64,000 nucleotides of DNA, taken from positions 1 to 64,000 of the forward strand of contig CACLVA010000003.1 of assembly GCA_902610315.1 (NCBI GenBank), written 5' to 3'. Of the stretch, positions 19,160 through 27,490 are shown in pieces (position 1 is the stretch's first letter; each line of letters begins with the position of its first letter). The stretch is from an uncultured Pelagibacteraceae bacterium. GTDB lineage: Bacteria > Pseudomonadota > Alphaproteobacteria > Pelagibacterales > Pelagibacteraceae. The notes under the pieces are model-generated. The model saw nothing but the letters and a program-made list of their open reading frames with translations. It ran no database searches and was not told the origin of the DNA. A program made the position numbers and the translations under genes.

Positions 19160-20453
19160 AAAAATACTTATAGTTTTGTTTTATTGTTTAATTTTTGGTC
19201 AAGCGAATGCCAATGACTTAATGAAAGCATTATCAGATGCATATTATAAAAATCCAGAGCTTAATGCTGAAAGAGAAAATATTTTAGTTTCTAAAGAGGA
19301 TCTTAAAATATCTAGAAGTGAATTTTTACCATCAATTACAATTACCGGATCTAAAAGTGAACAAACCACTGATAAATTAACAGATAGAACAGGAGCTAAT
19401 ACAGCCATTACAGATGTAGATACTGAAACTCAAAAAATAACAATTGAACAAACTTTATTCCAAGGACTTGGAGGTAAGGCTGACCTAGATAAAAGTAAGA
19501 TTGGAATAGACTTAGCTGAAGCAAATTTATTAAAGAAAGAACAAGAAATTATTTTAACAGCAGCAGAAGCCTATAGTGGCCTCACATTAGCAAAAAAAAA
19601 GTTAGATATTAATAAAGAAAACTTAAGTTTGCTTGAGAGACAAGTTGAAACAGATCAAAATAGATTAGAAAACGGATTAATAACTCTTGCTGATTTAGCC
19701 CAATCGGAATCTTCGCTTGCAGGTGCGCAGGCTCAATTTATTAATTCAAAAAATGATCTAGTAACAGCCAAATTGACTTATGAAAAAATCATAGGACCTT
19801 TAGATGATATTGATTTAATTAATGGTAGTATAAATTTAGATTTTAATATTCCTGAGAGCTTAAATAAAGCTATTGAATTATCTATCGGTAATAACCCAGA
19901 TTTAACAATTGCAAAATTAGAGTATCAGCAATCACAACAGGATGTTAAAATAGCTATATCTGAATTTTCACCAACTGCTAAATTATCAGCTGAATCTACT
20001 AAATCTAATGACTTAAGTTCAACAGTAGACGAGAGAGATCAAGAAACTCTTAAAGCAGAAATAACTTGGCCATTGTTTAAAGGTGGAAAAAATTCGGCCA
20101 CTTTAGAAAGAAGTAAAAGATTAAATAATAGAAAAAAACTTCTTTTAGATAATGCTCTAAGAACAAATGAAACAAATGTTGCAAGTGCATGGTCTAGTTT
20201 TCAATCATCTGAGAGCGCTTTAACGTCTGTTAGGTCTCAAGTTAATGCAGCAGAAATTGCAAATGAAGGTATAACAGTTGAATATGAGACAGGTCTTGGA
20301 AGAACTACCCTAGATGTTATTCAATCTAATACAATTTTACTTACATCAAGAATTAATTTAGCTAATTCAGAGAGAAACTTTTTCTTATCTCAGCTGGAAC
20401 TATTAAAGTCTGTTGGACTTTTAAACGCCAAATATCTCAAAATAGTTAAGTAA
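19152..20453 (+). CDS. tolC: TolC-family outer membrane efflux protein
   Basis: Signal peptide; paired OEP repeats (ALSDAYYKNPELNAERENI / AIELSIGNNPDLTIAKLEY). Confidence 0.87.
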   Translation: MYKKILIVLFYCLIFGQANANDLMKALSDAYYKNPELNAERENILVSKEDLKISRSEFLPSITITGSKSEQTTDKLTDRTGANTAITDVDTETQKITIEQTLFQGLGGKADLDKSKIGIDLAEANLLKKEQEIILTAAEAYSGLTLAKKKLDINKENLSLLERQVETDQNRLENGLITLADLAQSESSLAGAQAQFINSKNDLVTAKLTYEKIIGPLDDIDLINGSINLDFNIPESLNKAIELSIGNNPDLTIAKLEYQQSQQDVKIAISEFSPTAKLSAESTKSNDLSSTVDERDQETLKAEITWPLFKGGKNSATLERSKRLNNRKKLLLDNALRTNETNVASAWSSFQSSESALTSVRSQVNAAEIANEGITVEYETGLGRTTLDVIQSNTILLTSRINLANSERNFFLSQLELLKSVGLLNAKYLKIVK

Positions 20454-20484
20454 ATAAGCAATTATTTTTAATTCTTGCTAATGA

Positions 20485-20499
20485 GAACAAAATGTGTAC
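20485..20499 (+). promoter_or_regulatory. Putative degenerate LexA/SOS box upstream of recA
   Basis: GAACAAAATGTGTAC; first 9 bases identical to the reverse complement of the umuD box (GAACAAAATAAGAAC). Confidence 0.6.
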
Positions 20500-20549
20500 A
20501 TTTATAAATATGATTCGTATGTTAAAAAACACAAAAAAAGAGGCAAAAT

Positions 20550-21674
20550 ATGAGTAAAAATAACTTAAAAGTAGTTAAATCAGCAAAAGATAAAGATTTG
20601 GAAAATAAAGAGAAAAATAAAGCTTTAGAAGCAGCTATTAGCCAGATTACAGATAACTTTGGCAAAGGCTCTGTAATGAAGCTTGGCCAAAAAAAAGCAA
20701 TGGATATAGAGTCTATTTCTACAGGCTCACTAAGCTTGGATTTAGCACTAGGAATTGGTGGATTACCGAAAGGAAGAATTGTTGAAATTTATGGCCCAGA
20801 GTCTTCTGGAAAAACAACACTTGCTCTTCAAGTAATCGCTGAAGCTCAAAAATCTGGCGGAATATGTGCATTTGTTGATGCAGAGCATGCTTTAGATCCA
20901 GTATATGCAAAAAAATTAGGTGTAAATACAGAGGAACTATTAATTTCTCAACCTGATGCTGGCGAGCAAGCACTGGAGATAGCAGATACACTTGTTAAAT
21001 CAGGTTCTATTTCTGTAATAGTTATAGACTCAGTTGCAGCATTAACACCAAAAGCTGAAATTGAAGGGGACATGGGCGATCATCACGTAGGTCTTCAATC
21101 AAGATTAATGAGTCAGGCTTTGAGAAAATTAACTAGTTCAATATCAAATACAAACACAATGATGATTTTCATTAACCAAATCAGAATGAAAATAGGTGTT
21201 ATGTTTGGAAGTCCTGAAACTACATCAGGTGGAAATGCATTAAAGTTTTATTCATCCGTAAGAATGGATATTAGAAGAATTGGTGCAATAAAAGATAAAG
21301 ATGTAATCATTGGTAACTCTACAAGAGTTAAGGTTGTTAAAAATAAAGTATCGCCACCATTTAAAGTAGTTGAATTTGATCTAATGTATGGAAAAGGAAT
21401 TAGTAAAGTAGGTGAATTGATCGACCTTGGTGCTAAAGCAGAGATTGTAGAAAAATCTGGGGCTTGGTATGCATACAAAGGTGAAAAGATTGGTCAAGGT
21501 AGAGAGAATGCTAAAATTTACCTAGAACAAAATCCAAGTATCGCCGCTGAAATAGAGATGGCAATTAGAGAAAAAGCAGGTGTGATAACTAAAAAGATAG
21601 AGGGTAATCCACTTGATCAGGAGAAAGTAAAAGCAAATCAAAAAGAAGAAGAAGCTCCTGCCAAAAAGAATTAG
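20550..21674 (+). CDS. recA: Recombinase RecA
   Basis: [58 protein letters not shown]. Confidence 0.99.
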   Translation: MSKNNLKVVKSAKDKDLENKEKNKALEAAISQITDNFGKGSVMKLGQKKAMDIESISTGSLSLDLALGIGGLPKGRIVEIYGPESSGKTTLALQVIAEAQKSGGICAFVDAEHALDPVYAKKLGVNTEELLISQPDAGEQALEIADTLVKSGSISVIVIDSVAALTPKAEIEGDMGDHHVGLQSRLMSQALRKLTSSISNTNTMMIFINQIRMKIGVMFGSPETTSGGNALKFYSSVRMDIRRIGAIKDKDVIIGNSTRVKVVKNKVSPPFKVVEFDLMYGKGISKVGELIDLGAKAEIVEKSGAWYAYKGEKIGQGRENAKIYLEQNPSIAAEIEMAIREKAGVITKKIEGNPLDQEKVKANQKEEEAPAKKN

Positions 21675-21696
21675 CTAAATAGTCATTATTAGTAAT

Positions 21697-21725
21697 AAAA
21701 GGCGTCTTAACAGACGCCTTTTTTC
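21697..21725 (+). terminator. Rho-independent terminator after recA
   Basis: AAAAGGCGTCT-TAAC-AGACGCCTTTT hairpin followed by Ts. Confidence 0.9.
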
Positions 21726-21773
21726 CCTTTAACGTTATAGACATCATTTAAAAAAACTGTATTTTAAAAAGAT

Positions 21774-24443
21774 ATGGCTCAGAAAACTTTAAATGAAATA
21801 AGAAATACTTTTCTCAAATATTTTGAGAAAAATGATCATACAATAGTTGAGTCCAGTAACCTTGTGCCGAATAATGATCCTACATTAATGTTTGCTAACT
21901 CTGGGATGGTTCAATTTAAAAATGTTTTTACAGGTTTGGAAAAAAGAGATTACAAAAGAGCAACCACTTCACAAAAATGTGTAAGAGCTGGCGGCAAACA
22001 TAATGATTTAGAAAATGTTGGTTATACTCCTAGGCACCACACATTTTTTGAGATGTTAGGAAATTTTTCTTTTGGAGATTACTTTAAAGAGAAAGCAATT
22101 CATCTTGCATGGAATTTAATAACAAAAGATTTTGGATTAGATAAAAACAGGCTCTATTTCACTGTTTTTAGCGAAGACGATGAAGCGTTTAATCTTTGGA
22201 AAAAAGTTACAGGATTTGGTGATGATAGAATAATTAAAATACCAACTTCAGATAACTTTTGGTCAATGGGAGAAACTGGACCTTGTGGTCCCTGTTCAGA
22301 AATATTTTACGATCATGGAGATCATTTGAAAGGTGGTTTGCCTGGCACAAAAGACCAAGACGGAGATCGATATATCGAAATTTGGAATTTAGTATTTATG
22401 CAGTACGAACAAGTCTCGAAAGATAAAAGAATTAATTTACCTAAACCTTCTGTTGATACAGGAATGGGTCTAGAAAGAATAGCAGCATTACTTCAAGGTA
22501 CACACGATAATTATGAAACAGATCATTTTAAAAAAATAATAGGCTCTATCTCTGAAGAATTAAAAGTTAAGCCTGATAAAAACAATTTATCGAGCTTTAG
22601 AGTAATTGCAGATCACCTAAGAGCTAGTTCTTTTTTACTAGCAGAAGGAGTTTTACCTTCAAATGAAGGCAGAGGATATGTTCTAAGAAGAATTATGAGA
22701 AGAGGCATGAGGCATAGTCATTTACTTGGATCAGCAAAGCCTATCTTTTTTAATGTATTTAAGACCTTAATGGATGAAATGTCTGGTAACTATCCAGAGT
22801 TGAAAAGGGCTAGTTCATTGATCAAAGAGACTTTGAGAATGGAAGAGGAGAAGTTTTTAGTTCTACTTGATAGAGGTATCAAAATTTTGGATGAAGAAAT
22901 TAAAAAGGTTGATAAAAAACTTTCAGGCGAAGTGGCGTTTAAACTTTACGACACTTATGGTTTTCCATTAGATCTTACCGAGGATATTTTAAAAAATAAA
23001 TCTTTAACACTGGATCACGAAAAATTTAATAATTTAATGAAACAAAGCAAAGAGCTTGCTAAAAAAAATTGGAAAGGTTCAGGCGATACATCTATAGAGG
23101 AAATTTGGTTTACCATTAAAGACAAAATAGAACCAACAGAATTTTTAGGTTATGAGACAAATACATCAGAAGGAGTCATAAAATTTATCATAAAGGATAA
23201 CAAAGAAGTCAATTCACTCTCCGAGGGAGAAGAAGGATACATTATTTTAAATCAAACCCCTTTTTACGGAGAATCAGGTGGACAGCTTGGTGATACTGGG
23301 ACTATTAAATGTGGAGATAATAATTTTAATGTAACGGATGTACAAAAAAAGTTTGGAGATTTGTTTATCCATTATGGTAAAATAAAAAAAGGTAAACTTA
23401 ATTTAAATGATAGTGTTGAACTAAGTATAGACTTTGAAAGAAGAAAAGATATTAGAGCGTACCACTCTGCAACGCATTTACTCCATGAATCTTTAAGGAG
23501 AACTTTAGGTAAGCATGTAATGCAAAAAGGATCTCTAGTTGCACCTGATAGACTTAGATTTGATTTTAGTCACATGAAACCTATATCTGAAAGTGAATTA
23601 GATAAGATTAATAAAATTGTTAATGAAATTGTTGATAATAAAAGCGAAGTTATTACAAGACTAATGACACCTAAAGAAGGTATGGAACACGGGGCTTTAG
23701 CACTATTTGGTGAAAAATATGGGGAAGAAGTAAGAGTAGTGTTTATGGGTGAAGAAGGTAACAAATATTTTTCAACAGAACTATGTGGTGGAACACATGT
23801 AAAAAATACAAGTGACGTTGGTAAATTTAAAGTTGTAAGTCAATCAGCAATAGCATCAGGTGTTAGAAGAGTAGAAGCATTAAGAGATAAACAACTTGAA
23901 AAATATTTAACTGAAAAAGAAAAAAACTTAAATGTTGCTAGTCAAAAAGATCAGGATCAAATAGATGATTTGTTAGATCAAATAAAAAATTTAGGTGGTA
24001 AGCCTAATACGAGTTCATCTGATAAAAAAATAATTATAAAAGAATTAAGTAAACAATTGGATGTTCTTAATGTTAAAAATGTTCTTGGAGATAAAAACAA
24101 AAATATTATTAAGGATGAGAATATAAATAATATAAAAGTAAGATTTCAAAAGATTAGTGATCTATCACCGAAAGATTTAAGAAAATTAGTTGATGAAGGT
24201 AAAAATTATCTAAAAGAGGGAATAGTCATAGTATGTGCAAGTAAAGATAATAAAGTTGGATTAGCTATTGGAGTTACAAATGGTTTAACAAATAATTATG
24301 ATGCAGTACAACTTGTAAAAGTTGGTTCAGAAATTATAGGTGGTAAAGGTGGTGGAGGTCGACAAGATTTTGCTCAAGCTGGTGGAAACAAAGTAGAAAT
24401 GATCGATGAAGCTTTTACAAAGATAAAAAGTCTAATTAAATAA
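21774..24443 (+). CDS. alaS: Alanyl-tRNA synthetase
   Basis: MFANSGMVQFKNVFTG, HHTFFEMLGNFSFGDYFKE, AYHSATHLLHESLR, STELCGGTHV. Confidence 0.98.
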   Translation: MAQKTLNEIRNTFLKYFEKNDHTIVESSNLVPNNDPTLMFANSGMVQFKNVFTGLEKRDYKRATTSQKCVRAGGKHNDLENVGYTPRHHTFFEMLGNFSFGDYFKEKAIHLAWNLITKDFGLDKNRLYFTVFSEDDEAFNLWKKVTGFGDDRIIKIPTSDNFWSMGETGPCGPCSEIFYDHGDHLKGGLPGTKDQDGDRYIEIWNLVFMQYEQVSKDKRINLPKPSVDTGMGLERIAALLQGTHDNYETDHFKKIIGSISEELKVKPDKNNLSSFRVIADHLRASSFLLAEGVLPSNEGRGYVLRRIMRRGMRHSHLLGSAKPIFFNVFKTLMDEMSGNYPELKRASSLIKETLRMEEEKFLVLLDRGIKILDEEIKKVDKKLSGEVAFKLYDTYGFPLDLTEDILKNKSLTLDHEKFNNLMKQSKELAKKNWKGSGDTSIEEIWFTIKDKIEPTEFLGYETNTSEGVIKFIIKDNKEVNSLSEGEEGYIILNQTPFYGESGGQLGDTGTIKCGDNNFNVTDVQKKFGDLFIHYGKIKKGKLNLNDSVELSIDFERRKDIRAYHSATHLLHESLRRTLGKHVMQKGSLVAPDRLRFDFSHMKPISESELDKINKIVNEIVDNKSEVITRLMTPKEGMEHGALALFGEKYGEEVRVVFMGEEGNKYFSTELCGGTHVKNTSDVGKFKVVSQSAIASGVRRVEALRDKQLEKYLTEKEKNLNVASQKDQDQIDDLLDQIKNLGGKPNTSSSDKKIIIKELSKQLDVLNVKNVLGDKNKNIIKDENINNIKVRFQKISDLSPKDLRKLVDEGKNYLKEGIVIVCASKDNKVGLAIGVTNGLTNNYDAVQLVKVGSEIIGGKGGGGRQDFAQAGGNKVEMIDEAFTKIKSLIK

Positions 24444-25200
24444 AAACAAAATAATTTCTAAAAATTAAATAAGCAACCGTTCCAAAAATTAAATATGGAC
24501 CAAAAGGTATTTGCGAACTCATACTCTTGGATTTGTTAATTAAACTTGGTAATGCAATTAACAAAGAGCTCAGAGAAGATAAAAAGATTATGTATGGGAT
24601 TGAATACCAACCAAACCAGAAACCAATGGCACTCAAAAGTTTTGCATCACCTAAACCCATTCCTTCTTTCTTTCTTATTTTCATATACAAAGTTATAATA
24701 CCCCAAATTAAAATATAACCGAACACCCCACCTATTAAAGATTCCATATAGTTAGGAAACAAATTTAAATTAATATTGGGATCAAATGATTTCAAAAAAC
24801 CTATTATCATTAAAGGAAAGGTTAGTTCATTTGGAATTATAAGATGGTCTAGATCAATAAAAAAAATAATAACAAAAAAAATAGTTAGGATAATTAAGAG
24901 CAATGTCGTTATTGTTATGCCATATAAATAGAAAATACTTAAAAAACCTAAAGCAGTAACTAATTCAACAAGAAAATAACGAAAATCTATTTTAATTTTA
25001 CCACACCTGCAATTACCTTTAAGAACCAAATATGAAATTAAAGGAATGTTGTCATACCAATTAATTTTCTTTTTACAGGACCTACACTTAGATCTATCGC
25101 TTACAATATTTTCGTTTTTAGGCAGTCTATAAATGCATACATTGCAAAAAGATCCCCACAGCGAACCTAAAATGAAAACAACGAAATAAATGGATACCAC
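24436..25200 (-). CDS. pilD: Prepilin peptidase (A24 family)
   Basis: CRSCKKKINWYDNIPLISYL, CRCG, DLDHLIIPNELT, GMGLGDAKLLSAIGFWFGW. Confidence 0.93.
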   Translation of the reverse strand: MVSIYFVVFILGSLWGSFCNVCIYRLPKNENIVSDRSKCRSCKKKINWYDNIPLISYLVLKGNCRCGKIKIDFRYFLVELVTALGFLSIFYLYGITITTLLLIILTIFFVIIFFIDLDHLIIPNELTFPLMIIGFLKSFDPNINLNLFPNYMESLIGGVFGYILIWGIITLYMKIRKKEGMGLGDAKLLSAIGFWFGWYSIPYIIFLSSLSSLLIALPSLINKSKSMSSQIPFGPYLIFGTVAYLIFRNYFVFI

Positions 25201-25360
25201 AAATTATAATTTTATTTTTGATGCGATTTGAACAATTCCATCAATGCAATATTGAACAATCATCATTGCATCGTGAATGTGAAGGTAAAAATTGGGTGAA
25301 TATATGACTAATTCCATTATTTAAAAATTATCAAAAAAGTTATAAATTGACAATGTAATT

Positions 25361-26644
25361 ATGATTTTTGGAGCTAAAAAAATAGATATAAGTAGGGTTG
25401 AAGATAACTCAAGACAAGATCTTGCTTTAATCACTCAAATGAATCAAGAGTTAGCAGGATCATTAGATCTTAAAGAAACATTACAAAATGCATTAGAAAC
25501 AATAATTAAAAGAATTAATGCACAAGCCGCGAATATATTTTTGATTGAAGAAAAGAAACAAGTGTTTCAATGCATAGCATCTAAGTATCAAGCTTATCTG
25601 GAAGACTATGAGATACCATTAACTCAAGGTGTAATGGGTAGAGCTGCCCTCGGTAAGAAATGTATTAGGGTTGGTGATGTAAGAAAAGATGTTAGAGAAA
25701 TAGCAGAATTTTATTTTGATTTAGATAATAAAACAAATTTTACAACTTATTCAGTATTATGTTCACCTCTTTTAGTATCAGGAGAATGTATTGGCGTAAT
25801 TCATTGTTTAAATAAAAAAACAAATACAAAATTATTTGAAGAGAACGATAGAAAACTATTAGAAACATTATCAGGACCAGCAGCGCTTGCGATTAAAAAT
25901 GCTAAGACTGCAAAAGAATTAATAGATAAAAACAGAATGCAAAAAGAAATAGAAATTGTTGGTGAAATACAAAAAACTTTGTTATCCGAAAATAAAAATG
26001 ATGATTTTCCGATTGCAGGAATAAATATACCTGCAAAAGTTGTCTCAGGTGACTTTTATAATTTTTCTGATCTAGGTAATAATAAATTTGGTTTTGGTGT
26101 TGCAGATGTATCTGGAAAAGGAATCAAATCATCATTGCTAATGTCTAAAGCATCAAGTTTGTATCGTTGTTTAAGTAAAACAATTTTTTCAGCGTCATCA
26201 CTTTTAAAAATATTAAATGATGAAATCTGCGAAACAACAACAAGAGGAATGTTTGTGACTATGATCGTTGGCGTTTATGACAAAAATAAAAACGAATTAC
26301 TTTTATCTAATGCCGGTCATGAACCTCCGTTAATTTTTTCTAGCGACGGAAATTTTAAAACAGTTGACGAAGCTGGTCCACCACTTGGCATTGCGCCAAA
26401 TTTTAAATTTTCAGAACAAATTATTTCTTTTAAGGAAAGCTCGATGTATATATTTACTGACGGTATTACTGAAATGAAAAATACTAATGGAGATATGTTA
26501 GGACAAGAAGGTTTTCAAGATTATATTAAAAAGTATCAGAGTACTCCAAACAATAAAAGATTACAAAAAATAATTGAAGATCTAATTAGTTCTGGCAGAA
26601 TTCAAAAAGATGATTTAACAATTGTAACTGTTGATGGAAAATAA
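25361..26644 (+). CDS. GAF-domain SpoIIE/RsbU-type phosphatase
   Basis: GAF domain (NQELAGSLDLKETLQNALETIIKRINAQAANIFLI); ADVSGKGIKSSLLMSKASSLYR, SNAGHEPPLIF, FTDGITEMKN, KDDLTIVTVDG. Confidence 0.92.
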   Translation: MIFGAKKIDISRVEDNSRQDLALITQMNQELAGSLDLKETLQNALETIIKRINAQAANIFLIEEKKQVFQCIASKYQAYLEDYEIPLTQGVMGRAALGKKCIRVGDVRKDVREIAEFYFDLDNKTNFTTYSVLCSPLLVSGECIGVIHCLNKKTNTKLFEENDRKLLETLSGPAALAIKNAKTAKELIDKNRMQKEIEIVGEIQKTLLSENKNDDFPIAGINIPAKVVSGDFYNFSDLGNNKFGFGVADVSGKGIKSSLLMSKASSLYRCLSKTIFSASSLLKILNDEICETTTRGMFVTMIVGVYDKNKNELLLSNAGHEPPLIFSSDGNFKTVDEAGPPLGIAPNFKFSEQIISFKESSMYIFTDGITEMKNTNGDMLGQEGFQDYIKKYQSTPNNKRLQKIIEDLISSGRIQKDDLTIVTVDGK

Positions 26645-26647
26645 ATA

Positions 26648-26947
26648 ATGTCTATACCAAAGGTAATGATTGCTTTTGGTATTATTCTTTTTACAATATT
26701 ATTTTGGGCAACATCAAATGTTTGTAGATATAATTTTGCAATTGAAAAAAGAACTAACCAATTAAATATAATTGCTCAAGAAATTGATCCGTCAATTCCA
26801 TTAGCTAAAATTTATTATTTTAAAGAATTGAATTGTAATGAAGTTGAACTAACTTGGGATTATGATAGAGTGATATCAAACTTACAGACAATATCAGTTT
26901 TAATATATCAAGAGCTATCAACAGACATTAGGGGAGATCCGAATTAA
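26648..26947 (+). CDS. Small N-terminally membrane-anchored protein, unknown function
   Basis: ORF 99 aa, one hydrophobic segment, 3 bp after the phosphatase gene. Confidence 0.55.
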   Translation: MSIPKVMIAFGIILFTILFWATSNVCRYNFAIEKRTNQLNIIAQEIDPSIPLAKIYYFKELNCNEVELTWDYDRVISNLQTISVLIYQELSTDIRGDPN

Positions 26948-26977
26948 AAAAAAAAAAAATTTTTTATTTTTTTAAAA

Positions 26978-27010
26978 AAAATTCTATTTTTAGTAGAATT
27001 TTGATTTTTT
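26978..27010 (+). terminator. Possible terminator hairpin after the GAF-phosphatase unit
   Basis: AAAATTCTA-TTTTTAG-TAGAATTTT stem followed by TGATTTTTT. Confidence 0.5.
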
Positions 27011-27121
27011 TAATGTTTTTTCAATTCGCAACTTGAAATTTTTATTCAAAAAATTCAACTTTTGATAGTTTATTGAGATTAATTTTATTTTAAGACCGTA
27101 TTAAATTATAATTTTTAATCT

Positions 27122-27457
27122 CTCTAACACAAAACTACATGACTCTAACACAAAAATACTAAAAATTTGTAAAATTCAAAATATTGTTGATTTTATTGAT
27201 CTTTTTAACTTTTTTATAAATTAGTAAAACTCTAACACAAAATATTTTTTTCTTTTGTGTTAGAGAAAATGTAAATTGTGTTAGAGTTTTTAAAATTTAT
27301 TGTGATAAGAATAAAAAATTTTAAAAAATAAAAATTGCGAAAAAGTGTTGATTTTGCTTGTTTTTTTAAAAATACGCTCAAAATGAACAACTAATAATCG
27401 AATTTGTGTTAGACTTTTTTTTAAATTGTGTTAGAGTTTAAAGAAATTGTGTTAGAG
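27122..27457. repeat. Array of eight 11-bp elements CTCTAACACAA/TTGTGTTAGAG
   Basis: Minus-oriented at 27122-27132, 27143-27153, 27230-27240; plus-oriented at 27255-27265, 27276-27286, 27404-27414 (last base C), 27426-27436, 27447-27457. Confidence 0.95.
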
Positions 27458-27481
27458 ATTCGAAAAATTAATTTTTCGAAT
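27458..27481. promoter_or_regulatory. 24-bp perfect palindrome just upstream of pilM-N start
   Basis: ATTCGAAAAATTAATTTTTCGAAT, 9 bp from ATG at 27491. Confidence 0.8.
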
Positions 27482-27490
27482 TAAATATTT

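Noticed and set aside
25236-25275. Imperfect inverted repeat ATGCAAT...ATTGCAT between pilD and the GAF-phosphatase
   Set aside because: Seven-bp arms with a 14-nt loop are not convincing in AT-rich sequence.
27122-27457. CRISPR-like reading of the repeat array
   Set aside because: Repeats are only 11 bp, occur in both orientations, spacers are about 10 bp or very unequal, and no cas genes are present.
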